A stretch of 64,000 nucleotides of DNA from Hymenobacter convexus (lineage in GTDB: Bacteria > Bacteroidota > Bacteroidia > Cytophagales > Hymenobacteraceae): the NCBI RefSeq assembly GCF_030580955.1, contig NZ_JAUQON010000002.1:372001-436000 (forward strand). The letters run 5' to 3'. This document shows positions 7,426 to 13,774 of the stretch, one piece after another. The position numbers and the translations under genes were made by a program. Within the stretch, counting starts at the first letter, position 1. The number at the start of each line of letters is the position of its first letter. A model generated the notes under the pieces. That model was not told where the DNA came from. It made no database searches and worked only from the letters and a program-made list of their open reading frames with translations.

Positions 7426-9210
7426 GTGCGCGCTCTCTCCGCTGTTAACCCCTTCATCTTCCGCTACAAGTGGCATTTCCTCGCCGGGGTGCTGTTTGTG
7501 GCGCTAAGCACCTTGCTGGCCATTTTCCCGGCCCAGCTGGTGCGCTACGCCTTCGATTTGGTGAACGAGGGCATCGACCTCTACCACCTCTACGCCGGCA
7601 CCGAGGCGCAGAAAGGTGTGTACCAATTGTTTGGGCGCAACGTGCTGTTCTACGGCATGCTCATCATCGGGCTGGCCTTGCTGCGTGGCATCTTCCTGTT
7701 CTTCATGCGGCAAACGCTCATCGTGATGTCGCGCCACATCGAAAACGACCAGAAGAACCAGATTTACCAACACTACCAGTCGTTGCCGCTCAGCTTCTAC
7801 CGCCGCCACAGCACCGGCGATTTGATGTCGCGCATTTCGGAGGACGTGAGCCGGGTGCGGATGTACCTCGGGCCGGCCATCATGTACTTCCTGCAGCTGG
7901 TGCTGCTGTTCCTGCTCATCGTGCCGCTGATGCTCATGGTGAACGTGAAGCTGACGCTCTACACGCTGCTGCCGCTGCCGGTTTTGTCGGTCAGCATTTT
8001 CTACGTCAACAACTTAATTGAGCGGAAGTCTGACGAAATCCAGCGGGCCCTGTCGGGCATGACCACCTTTGTGCAGGAGGCTTTCTCCGGCATTCGGGTG
8101 CTGAAATCCTTTGTGCGCGAGGCGGATTCGCACGAGCAGTTCGCCAAAGCCAGCAACGACTACAAGGAGAAGTCGCTGAGTTTGAACTTCGTGAACTCGC
8201 TGTTCTTCCCGCTCATTCTGTTCCTCATCGGCCTGAGCACGCTCATTACGGTGTGGGTTGGGGGCCAAGAGGTTATCCGCGGCACTATCACCACGGGCAC
8301 CATTGCCGAGTTCCTGATTTACGTGAACCTGCTGACGTGGCCCGTCACGGCGCTAGGCTGGACGTCCTCGCTGGTGCAGCGCGCTGAGGCCTCGCAGGCC
8401 CGAATCAACGAATTCCTGGACCAGAAAACCGACATCATTTCGCGCCAGAATGTGGAACGTGAGCTGGCCGGCGATATCGTGTTCGAGAACGTGTCGTTCA
8501 CTTACCCCGACACCGGAATTCAGGCCCTGAAAGACGTGAGTTTCCGCGTGCGGCCGGGCCAGACGCTGGCCGTCATCGGCAACACGGGCTCGGGCAAAAG
8601 CACGGTGGCCGCGCTGCTCTGCCGCCTCTACGACGTGACGGCCGGCGGCATCAAAATCGACGGCACCGACGTGCGCGACTACTCCCTGCGGGCGCTGCGG
8701 GGCCAGATTGGCTACGTGCCGCAGGACGTTTTCCTGTTCTCCGACACCATCCGCAACAACATCAACTTCGGCCTTGACCAGCCCGACGAAACCCGGATGC
8801 TGCAAGCCGCTAAAGACGCCGACGTGTACGAAAACATCTTGGCCTTCCCCGAAGGCTTCGACACAAAAGTGGGCGAGCGGGGCATCACCCTGTCCGGCGG
8901 ACAGAAGCAGCGCGTGAGCATGGCCCGGGCGCTGGTAAAGGAGCCCAAAATTTTGATTCTGGACGACTCACTTTCCGCTGTCGATACCAAGACGGAGAAT
9001 GCCATTCTGGGTTCGTTGCAGCGCATTATGGCTGCGCGCACCAGCCTCATCATCTCGCACCGCGTGAGCTCGGTGAAGCTGGCCGACGAAATTCTGGTGC
9101 TCGATGACGGCGTGATTGTGCAGCACGGCACCCACGATGCGCTGATGGCGGAAACGGACGGCCTGTATCGGGCGCTGTATGAGCGGCAGCTGCAAACGGA
9201 GGAAGCTTAA
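7426..9210 (+). CDS. ABC exporter, fused permease and ATPase (MsbA-like)
   Basis: A homodimer-forming exporter half of about 594 residues. The N-terminal part has six membrane segments (first at about 12-35); the ATPase has Walker A GNTGSGKST (about 385-393), signature LSGGQKQR (about 488), Walker B ILILDDSLSAVD and switch SHRVS. The frame stays open back to 7306, but that part lies in the intergenic inverted repeat and encodes an unlikely leader, so I chose the GTG at 7426, which gives MRALSAVNPFIFRYKW, the usual N terminus of this group in Bacteroidota. Substrate unknown; lipid or drug export is typical of the family. Confidence 0.9.
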   Translation: MRALSAVNPFIFRYKWHFLAGVLFVALSTLLAIFPAQLVRYAFDLVNEGIDLYHLYAGTEAQKGVYQLFGRNVLFYGMLIIGLALLRGIFLFFMRQTLIVMSRHIENDQKNQIYQHYQSLPLSFYRRHSTGDLMSRISEDVSRVRMYLGPAIMYFLQLVLLFLLIVPLMLMVNVKLTLYTLLPLPVLSVSIFYVNNLIERKSDEIQRALSGMTTFVQEAFSGIRVLKSFVREADSHEQFAKASNDYKEKSLSLNFVNSLFFPLILFLIGLSTLITVWVGGQEVIRGTITTGTIAEFLIYVNLLTWPVTALGWTSSLVQRAEASQARINEFLDQKTDIISRQNVERELAGDIVFENVSFTYPDTGIQALKDVSFRVRPGQTLAVIGNTGSGKSTVAALLCRLYDVTAGGIKIDGTDVRDYSLRALRGQIGYVPQDVFLFSDTIRNNINFGLDQPDETRMLQAAKDADVYENILAFPEGFDTKVGERGITLSGGQKQRVSMARALVKEPKILILDDSLSAVDTKTENAILGSLQRIMAARTSLIISHRVSSVKLADEILVLDDGVIVQHGTHDALMAETDGLYRALYERQLQTEEA

Positions 9211-9213
9211 CCC

Positions 9214-9278
9214 GTAGCGTGGACTTTTAGTCTGCGACCCAAATTTCAACTCACTCGCGGACTAAAAGTCCGCGCTAC
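9214..9278. repeat. Inverted repeat with hairpin-forming arms, GTAGCG-GGACTTTTAGTC type
   Basis: The arms GTAGCGTGGACTTTTAGTCTGCG and CGCGGACTAAAAGTCCGCGCTAC pair with each other, and each arm also folds on itself (GGACT/AGTCC). It starts 3 bases after the exporter stop and ends 7 bases before the VOC start, so it forms nearly the whole spacer. A relative is at 31260-31336. Confidence 0.8.
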
Positions 9279-9285
9279 TACTCAC

Positions 9286-9678
9286 ATGTCCCAACGTCTC
9301 GCCCTTGTTACCCTGATTGTCCGCAATTACGACGAAGCCATTGCCTTTTATACTCAAGTGCTGGGCTTCAACCTTGAATCCAATCTGGATATGGGCGATG
9401 GCAAGCGCTGGGTAGTGGTGGCGCCACCCGGTCCGGCCGGGGGGAGCGGCCTGTTGCTGGCCGAGGCCAAAACCGAAGCGGAAAAAGCCGCTGTGGGCCA
9501 CCAGGGTGCCGGTCGCGTCTGGCTATTCCTGCACACCGATGACTTCTGGCGCGATTACCCGGTGCTGCAGGGCCGAGGCCTGAAGTTTCTGGAGACGCCG
9601 CGTAGCGAAGTGTATGGGCACGTAGCAGTATTCGAAGACCTGTACGGCAACAAGTGGGACTTGCTGGAGCCCCGATAG
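9286..9678 (+). CDS. VOC-superfamily (glyoxalase/bleomycin-resistance-like) protein
   Basis: A 130-residue single-module pair of beta-alpha-beta-beta-beta units: LALVTLIVRNYDEAIAFYTQ opens the first and GRVWLFLHTDDFWRDYPVLQ the second, ending with the typical VFEDLYGNKWDLLEP. Family members are glyoxalases, extradiol dioxygenases, or resistance proteins that use a metal site; the usual N-terminal metal His is replaced here (position 8 is Val), so a substrate-binding or epimerase-type role is as likely as catalysis. It may be read through from the exporter gene. Confidence 0.85.
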   Translation: MSQRLALVTLIVRNYDEAIAFYTQVLGFNLESNLDMGDGKRWVVVAPPGPAGGSGLLLAEAKTEAEKAAVGHQGAGRVWLFLHTDDFWRDYPVLQGRGLKFLETPRSEVYGHVAVFEDLYGNKWDLLEPR

Positions 9679-9707
9679 GTGCAGGCTTGCCCCGTCTGTT
9701 GTTAAAC

Positions 9708-9744
9708 GAAAAAGGCCGTTCTGCTCAGCAGAACGGCCTTTTAA
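9708..9744. terminator. Bidirectional terminator between convergent genes
   Basis: The stem AAGGCCGTTCTGC/GCAGAACGGCCTT has A-rich and T-rich flanks, 30 bases after the VOC stop and 17 bases beyond the stop of the convergent gene at 9761. Confidence 0.8.
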
Positions 9745-9760
9745 ATTGCCATAATCAGTT

Positions 9761-10228
9761 TTACTGCCCGATGATGACGCGGCGCATGCCCGTCTTCTCA
9801 TAAGCCGTGCAGTGCACGATGTAGGAGCCGGCCGGCAGCTGGCTCACGTTGAGCACGGCGGCAATCTGGCCGTTCATCATGGTGTGCGTGATGACGGGGC
9901 GGCCGCCCGCGTCGGTCACCTCCACGCGGGTGGGGCCGGGGTTGTCGGTTTTCACGGTGAGTTTGCCCGCCGTCGCCTCGGCTTTCACCTTGATGGCGTT
10001 GGGGTTGGCGGCCGGCGTTTCGGGCGCGGGGGCAATGAGGGCGGTGCCGGCCGGTGTGGTGGTGGGAGCTGCTGCCGGGGCCGGCGCGGCCACTGCGCCG
10101 TTGGGCAAAATGGCTTCTTCTTTGGCTGGTGCGGCGGTTGCGGCAGTGCTGGCCGCGGCGGAGGTTTGAGCCTGGGCAGCCACCGATGCCAGGGTGCAGG
10201 CCAGTACGAATAGTAATAACTTTTTCAT
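9761..10228 (-). CDS. Secreted Ala/Pro-rich protein with a sorting-tail-like C terminus
   Basis: A 155-residue protein. The ATG at 10228 gives a clean signal peptide (MKKLLLFVLACTLASVAAQAQ); the longer frame adds an unlikely leader. Residues 22-85 are low-complexity Ala/Pro/Thr. The last 75 residues resemble the beta-strand pattern of T9SS type A tails (TRVEVTDAGGRPVITHTMMN, then LPAGSYIVHCTAYEKTGMRR) but lack the usual YPNP opening motif. Function unknown. It may be a small exported protein whose tail has lost, or never had, the sorting motif. Confidence 0.7.
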   Translation of the reverse strand: MKKLLLFVLACTLASVAAQAQTSAAASTAATAAPAKEEAILPNGAVAAPAPAAAPTTTPAGTALIAPAPETPAANPNAIKVKAEATAGKLTVKTDNPGPTRVEVTDAGGRPVITHTMMNGQIAAVLNVSQLPAGSYIVHCTAYEKTGMRRVIIGQ

Positions 10229-10369
10229 AAGTAGGATATGAGCGGGATGGAGTAAAATGGCTACTGTAAAGCTAAGCAATTATGAGGCCTGTTGGTCCGG
10301 GCAGGTGCCTGATGCAAAGTCAGAACGCCTTTTTAATGGTCTTATTGCAAAACTTTATTTGGCCCTGGC

Positions 10370-10401
10370 TTGCATTAGAATCAAATAAAACCTTACCTTT
10401 G
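10370..10401 (+). promoter_or_regulatory. Bacteroidota-type promoter of the first tRNA-Pro
   Basis: A TTG at 10370-10372 and the -7 box TACCTTTG at 10394-10401 are 21 bases apart, fitting the phylum's TTG/TAnnTTTG promoter pattern. The tRNA begins 17 bases after the box. Confidence 0.7.
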
Positions 10402-10417
10402 TCGCTCCAATACCAAT

Positions 10418-10491
10418 CGGGGTGTAGCGTAGCCTGGTATCGCGCCAGCATGGGGTGCTGGAGGTCGTAGGTTCGAATCCTGCCACTCCGA
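10418..10491 (+). tRNA. tRNA-Pro (anticodon GGG)
   Basis: A 74-base cloverleaf. The acceptor stem CGGGGTG pairs with CACTCCG, the anticodon stem CCAGC/GCTGG encloses the loop ATGGGGT with anticodon GGG, and the T arm contains GGTTCGAATCC. The 3' CCA is not encoded. Confidence 0.95.
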
Positions 10492-10512
10492 CTGAAAGAG
10501 CAGCCGCTCTCC

Positions 10513-10549
10513 AAAAGCCTCCGAACTTCCGGGTTCGGGGGCTTTTTTC
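10513..10549 (+). terminator. Terminator after the first tRNA-Pro
   Basis: The hairpin AAGCCTCCGAAC/GTTCGGGGGCTT is followed by TTTTTT, 21 bases after the tRNA. It separates this tRNA from the next tRNA-Pro. Confidence 0.8.
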
Positions 10550-10596
10550 GGCCACTCATTGGAACTAGAAAACAGGTCGCCCCATCGGCCTGATTT

Positions 10597-10670
10597 CGGG
10601 GTGTAGCGCAGCCCGGTAGCGCGCGTCGTTCGGGACGACGAGGCCGTAGGTTCGAATCCTGCCACCCCGA
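10597..10670 (+). tRNA. tRNA-Pro (anticodon CGG)
   Basis: A 74-base cloverleaf. The acceptor stem CGGGGTG pairs with CACCCCG, the anticodon stem CGTCG/CGACG encloses TTCGGGA with anticodon CGG, and the T arm is GGTTCGAATCC. The acceptor and T arms are nearly the same as in the tRNA at 10418, suggesting local duplication. CCA is not encoded. Confidence 0.95.
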
Positions 10671-10682
10671 CCCGAAAACAAA

Positions 10683-10725
10683 CTAAAAAGGCCCGCTGAA
10701 CGAGAGTTCAGCGGGCCTTTTTAGT
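10683..10725 (+). terminator. Terminator after the second tRNA-Pro
   Basis: A 15-base stem AAAAAGGCCCGCTGAAC/GTTCAGCGGGCCTTTTT begins 13 bases after the tRNA. Confidence 0.85.
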
Positions 10726-10752
10726 TTAACGTCCGCGGGTGCGGTTTCAGCG

Positions 10753-10779
10753 TTGGGCGAAGCAACCGAATTACCTTTG
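10753..10779 (+). promoter_or_regulatory. Promoter of the outer-membrane protein gene at 10811
   Basis: TTG at 10753-10755 and TACCTTTG at 10772-10779 match the TTG/TAnnTTTG pattern, though the 16-base spacer is short. The start codon follows 31 bases after the box. Confidence 0.5.
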
Positions 10780-10810
10780 CGCCTTCACCAATTTTCTGCC
10801 TTTTATAAAA

Positions 10811-11497
10811 ATGAAAAAGACCTTATTATTCGCCCTGCTGGCAGCCAGCACGCAACTCGGCCACGCCCAAAGCATTGCGGCGGGCACCGTTTCGCTGGGC
10901 GGCAGCGTGGGCTACAATCGCAGCACCAATAAAACCAGCTCCAACCAAGGCTCCACCACCTACACGCAGGAAACGACTACCAGCCAGTTCAGCTTCACGC
11001 CCTCGGTGGGCTATTTCGTGAAGGACAACCTGGCCATTGGCATCAACGCTGGCTACTCGGCCTACCGGAAGCCGTACACGAGCTACACGCCGGCGCCGGC
11101 CGTGGTGCGGGCCGAACTCGACCCCACCACCACGTTGCGCCTGGGTGCCTACGTGCAATACTACAAGATGTTGACCGAGCAATTTGGCGTTCTGGGGACG
11201 TTGAGCGGGGGCTACCAAAGCTCGCGCGATTCGCAGTACAACGGCAGCGCCATTCAGGAGTTCAAGGGCTCGGGCTACTATGCGGAACTCACGCCGGGCA
11301 TCATTTTCTTCCCCATTCCGAAGCTGGGCATCAGTGCCTCCATCGGCTCGCTGGCTTACAACCGGATGAGCTACGACTACCCCACTTCGCCCAACAACCC
11401 GGCCCCGGCGGGGTACGAGAACACCAGCAGCACCTTTGGGGCCCGCTTCGGCCTCGACCAGCTCCAGTTTGGCGGCACATACTACTTCGGCCGCTAA
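10811..11497 (+). CDS. Outer-membrane beta-barrel protein
   Basis: A 228-residue protein. The ATG at 10811 gives a signal peptide (MKKTLLFALLAASTQLGHAQ). The mature part alternates hydrophobic and polar residues in strands ending in aromatic residues, such as VSLGGSVGYNRSTNK, FSFTPSVGYFVKDNLAIGI and LRLGAYVQYYKMLTEQFG, and closes with a strand ending in a C-terminal aromatic (QFGGTYYFGR). This is the layout of small OmpW/OmpX-like barrels common in Bacteroidota. No specific ligand can be named. It is transcribed alone, between a promoter at 10753-10779 and a terminator at 11515. Confidence 0.85.
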   Translation: MKKTLLFALLAASTQLGHAQSIAAGTVSLGGSVGYNRSTNKTSSNQGSTTYTQETTTSQFSFTPSVGYFVKDNLAIGINAGYSAYRKPYTSYTPAPAVVRAELDPTTTLRLGAYVQYYKMLTEQFGVLGTLSGGYQSSRDSQYNGSAIQEFKGSGYYAELTPGIIFFPIPKLGISASIGSLAYNRMSYDYPTSPNNPAPAGYENTSSTFGARFGLDQLQFGGTYYFGR

Positions 11498-11514
11498 GTA
11501 AATTTCGCCGCAGC

Positions 11515-11551
11515 AAAAAGCCTTTAGCCCACCGGCTAAAGGCTTTTTGCA
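11515..11551 (+). terminator. Terminator after the barrel-protein gene
   Basis: The stem AAAAAGCCTTTAGCC/GGCTAAAGGCTTTTT lies 18 bases after the stop codon at 11497. Confidence 0.85.
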
Positions 11552-11640
11552 TTTTGGGCAGGAAGAGGTGGATGCCTGACCTTCATGTGATTATCATCGG
11601 TGCCAACGTATTTTCAGGGAGTCAATAACCATTCACTGCC

Positions 11641-12363
11641 ATGAAACAACCCGTTACGCTGCTGGCCCTGCTGGGGGCCGTCTGGGGCGGAAGCCCTACC
11701 CGCGCGCTGGCCCAATGCCACTTTGCTTACGTGCCCGTGTACGCGCACCACACCTGCCACTGCTGCCACGATTCCTGCGCGGTGGAAAAGCCGTTTGTGC
11801 CCGCGCGCTGGGGCGGCTACCTCGGCGCGCTGGGTATGGTGGACCAGCGGCGCACGCCCTACGCTGGCGTGGACGCGGCCGGTTACTACTGGCTGCGGCC
11901 GCGCTGGGCCACCGGCCTGCGCGGCAACCTCACCGGCAAAATGCCCGTGGGCGCGGCCCCCGAAACCTACGCCGGCGCGCAGCAGCCTCTCGTCGACCAA
12001 TACGCCATTACCTGGACCAACAACCTGCTAATACTTGACCAGTCCCGCTGGCGCGTGATGGCCGTGGCCGGGGCCGGCGTGGGCGGCGTGCGCCTCTACG
12101 ACAAAGCCGTGCAGGTGGCTACCAAAGGCAACTGTGGCTGTGGCACCACGGCCAAGGAGGTGGCTGGGGCCGCCGCGCCGGTGACGGAAGTGGGCCTGGC
12201 CGCGCTCTACAAGCTAAAGCGCGCCGAAGGGCCCTGGCTGACGCTGCGCGGCGAATACCGGCAGTGGAACGGCTCGGCGCCGTTTGGGCTGCCGCAGCAG
12301 TTTTCGAGCTATGTGCTGAGCGTGGGCATCAGCCTGCCCGATGCGCCGCCGAAGGGCCGGTGA
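11641..12363 (+). CDS. Exported protein with a Cys/His-rich N terminus, probable small barrel
   Basis: A 240-residue protein. The leader MKQPVTLLALLGAVWGGSPTR...ALAQ is a signal peptide. The mature N terminus is packed with potential metal or disulfide ligands: Cys and His alternate between residues 26 and 48 (CHFAY...HHTCHCCHDSC), and a second cluster NCGCG is at about residue 162-166. The rest alternates like an outer-membrane barrel (WGGYLGALGMVDQRR, YYWLRPRWATGLRGNLTGK, YVLSVGISL). I do not recognise the family. Metal binding by the Cys/His cluster is inference from composition only. Confidence 0.7.
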   Translation: MKQPVTLLALLGAVWGGSPTRALAQCHFAYVPVYAHHTCHCCHDSCAVEKPFVPARWGGYLGALGMVDQRRTPYAGVDAAGYYWLRPRWATGLRGNLTGKMPVGAAPETYAGAQQPLVDQYAITWTNNLLILDQSRWRVMAVAGAGVGGVRLYDKAVQVATKGNCGCGTTAKEVAGAAAPVTEVGLAALYKLKRAEGPWLTLRGEYRQWNGSAPFGLPQQFSSYVLSVGISLPDAPPKGR

Positions 12364-12389
12364 GGAGGGTTGGGTGAGAGGGAATAATA

Positions 12390-12430
12390 AGAACGTCGTG
12401 TCGAGCGCAGCCGAGACATGACGTTCTTTT
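12390..12430. repeat. Short hairpin related to the GTCATG inverted repeats
   Basis: AAGAACGTCGTGTCGAGC pairs with the mirrored GCCGAGACATGACGTTCTT. It keeps the AAGAACGTC ends of the longer repeats but has almost no loop. It lies between convergent genes and can act as a terminator in both directions. Confidence 0.65.
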
Positions 12431-12447
12431 ACTTAATGCCCCATTGA

Positions 12448-12966
12448 CTACTTCACCCCAATCCACACCTCCGAAGCGTCATTCGCGCCAAAGCGCTCGA
12501 GGTAGAAGTTGCCGCGCTGGGTGAGCTTCTGGGTTTTGATGGCTTCGAGGGCGGCGGGGTAGAGTTTGTTGGGCGCCAGCAGGTAGCTCACACCCGCGAG
12601 GCGGGCGGCCACCACGCGTTGCCCGGGGGGCACGAGGCGGTAGCGGAAGCTGGCCGGCAGGCGCTGCGTGGTGTCGGCCAGGGCCAGGCCGATGAAGGCT
12701 TGGATGGTGTCGTGGGCCGTTTCGGGGTCGTTGAGGTAGAGGTTGGCGAGGTCGCCGCCGAGGCGGGCCTGGGCGTCTTTGGCTTGGCGGAACAGCTGGC
12801 CGAAGGCATCGCCGGTGACTTTGCCGTGGTAGGGCTGCCCGGCCAGGTAGAGCGGCGCGGCGGTGGTTTCAAGCGCTACTTGGGGACTGCGGTTGCCGCC
12901 GAGGTAAACGTAGACGCCCGCGGCGAGGACCGTGAGCAGGATGATGGCGAGGAAGAGGTAACGCAC
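12448..12966 (-). CDS. Single-span membrane-anchored protein of unknown function
   Basis: With the GTG start at 12966 the protein has 172 residues and begins with a membrane segment (MRYLFLAIILLTVLAAGVYVYL) after which the chain is probably extracytoplasmic. A longer frame to an ATG at 13056 adds 30 residues, but that ATG overlaps the start codon of the divergent gene at 13055, so the shorter form is preferred. The body has a helical part (FRQAKDAQARLGGDLANLYL, about 60-80) and ends LERFGANDASEVWIGVK. No recognised domain. It shares its upstream region with the exported protein at 13055. Confidence 0.65.
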   Translation of the reverse strand: MRYLFLAIILLTVLAAGVYVYLGGNRSPQVALETTAAPLYLAGQPYHGKVTGDAFGQLFRQAKDAQARLGGDLANLYLNDPETAHDTIQAFIGLALADTTQRLPASFRYRLVPPGQRVVAARLAGVSYLLAPNKLYPAALEAIKTQKLTQRGNFYLERFGANDASEVWIGVK

Positions 12967-13054
12967 AGTGTAAGAGAATGGTCTATATTGCAGGGAGGTA
13001 GGACGGCCACGCCGGCCCGCTAATTTGTCCAGCCACAAACTTACTCGCGCGCCC

Positions 13055-13765
13055 ATGAAGCTCTACCTTATACTCTTGGTGGCCTTGCTGGCGGGTGGCA
13101 GGCCAGCGGCCGCACAAGCGCCGGCCGCTCCCGCCGAATGGACGCCGCGCCGGTGGACGGTGGGCGTCCAAGCCGCCTTCTACCCGCGCATTGCCTACGA
13201 GCCCGCCACCGATGGGAGCGGCGCAGTTTTCGTGCGGCCTTGGCCGTTGATGCCCACCATTGCCTACCGGATAAAGCAGAAGACCAGCCTGGAACTGGGG
13301 CTGTTGCTGCGAACGATGCCGCAGCGCACCAGCACCTTCAGCGATGGCTATGGCACCAGCGTCACGCAGGCTAACGCCACCTCCTGGGCGGTGCCCATCA
13401 TCACGCGGGCGCACTTACTGCTGCCTAATCCGGGACGCTGGCAGGCCGATTTTGAAATTGGCTTTATGCCCCTGTCAGCTTCTTACCGCGAAGAACAATT
13501 TTATACCAATGCCCAGACGGGCCAGCAATCAAAGTCCGGAGAGGTTAGCTACTCCTACAACGACTTCCTGTTCGTGGGCGGGGTGGGCGGCGCCTATGTC
13601 CTCACGCCCAACCTGCGGCTCACGGCCGATGCGCGGGTGACGTATTCGGTGCTGCTGGCCGTGGTCGGGGTAGCGCTTTCGAAATATGGCATTCAGAACA
13701 GCATCTCGGCCTTTGCCCCGGCCCTGAGCGGAGGCATGAGCTACCAGTTTGGGAAGACGCTCTAA
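13055..13765 (+). CDS. Probable outer-membrane beta-barrel protein
   Basis: A 236-residue protein beginning with a signal peptide (MKLYLILLVALLAGGRPAAAQ). Strand-like stretches dominate: RWTVGVQAAFYPRIAYEP, IAYRIKQKTSLELGLLLRT, ADFEIGFMPLSASYREEQF, LTADARVTYSVLLAVVG, and a final SGGMSYQFGKTL. This pattern suits a small barrel of about 8-10 strands. No ligand or family name can be given. It converges on the ABC exporter gene with only 9 bases between stop codons. Confidence 0.7.
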   Translation: MKLYLILLVALLAGGRPAAAQAPAAPAEWTPRRWTVGVQAAFYPRIAYEPATDGSGAVFVRPWPLMPTIAYRIKQKTSLELGLLLRTMPQRTSTFSDGYGTSVTQANATSWAVPIITRAHLLLPNPGRWQADFEIGFMPLSASYREEQFYTNAQTGQQSKSGEVSYSYNDFLFVGGVGGAYVLTPNLRLTADARVTYSVLLAVVGVALSKYGIQNSISAFAPALSGGMSYQFGKTL

Positions 13766-13774
13766 GCCAACCGG

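Noticed and set aside
10418-10725. Integration hot spot at the tRNA-Pro pair
   Set aside because: No integrase, direct-repeat copy of a tRNA end or foreign composition was found beside the tRNAs.
13025-13055. Earlier start (MSSHKLTRAP...) for the barrel protein
   Set aside because: The signal peptide begins at the ATG at 13055; the extra ten residues would interrupt it.
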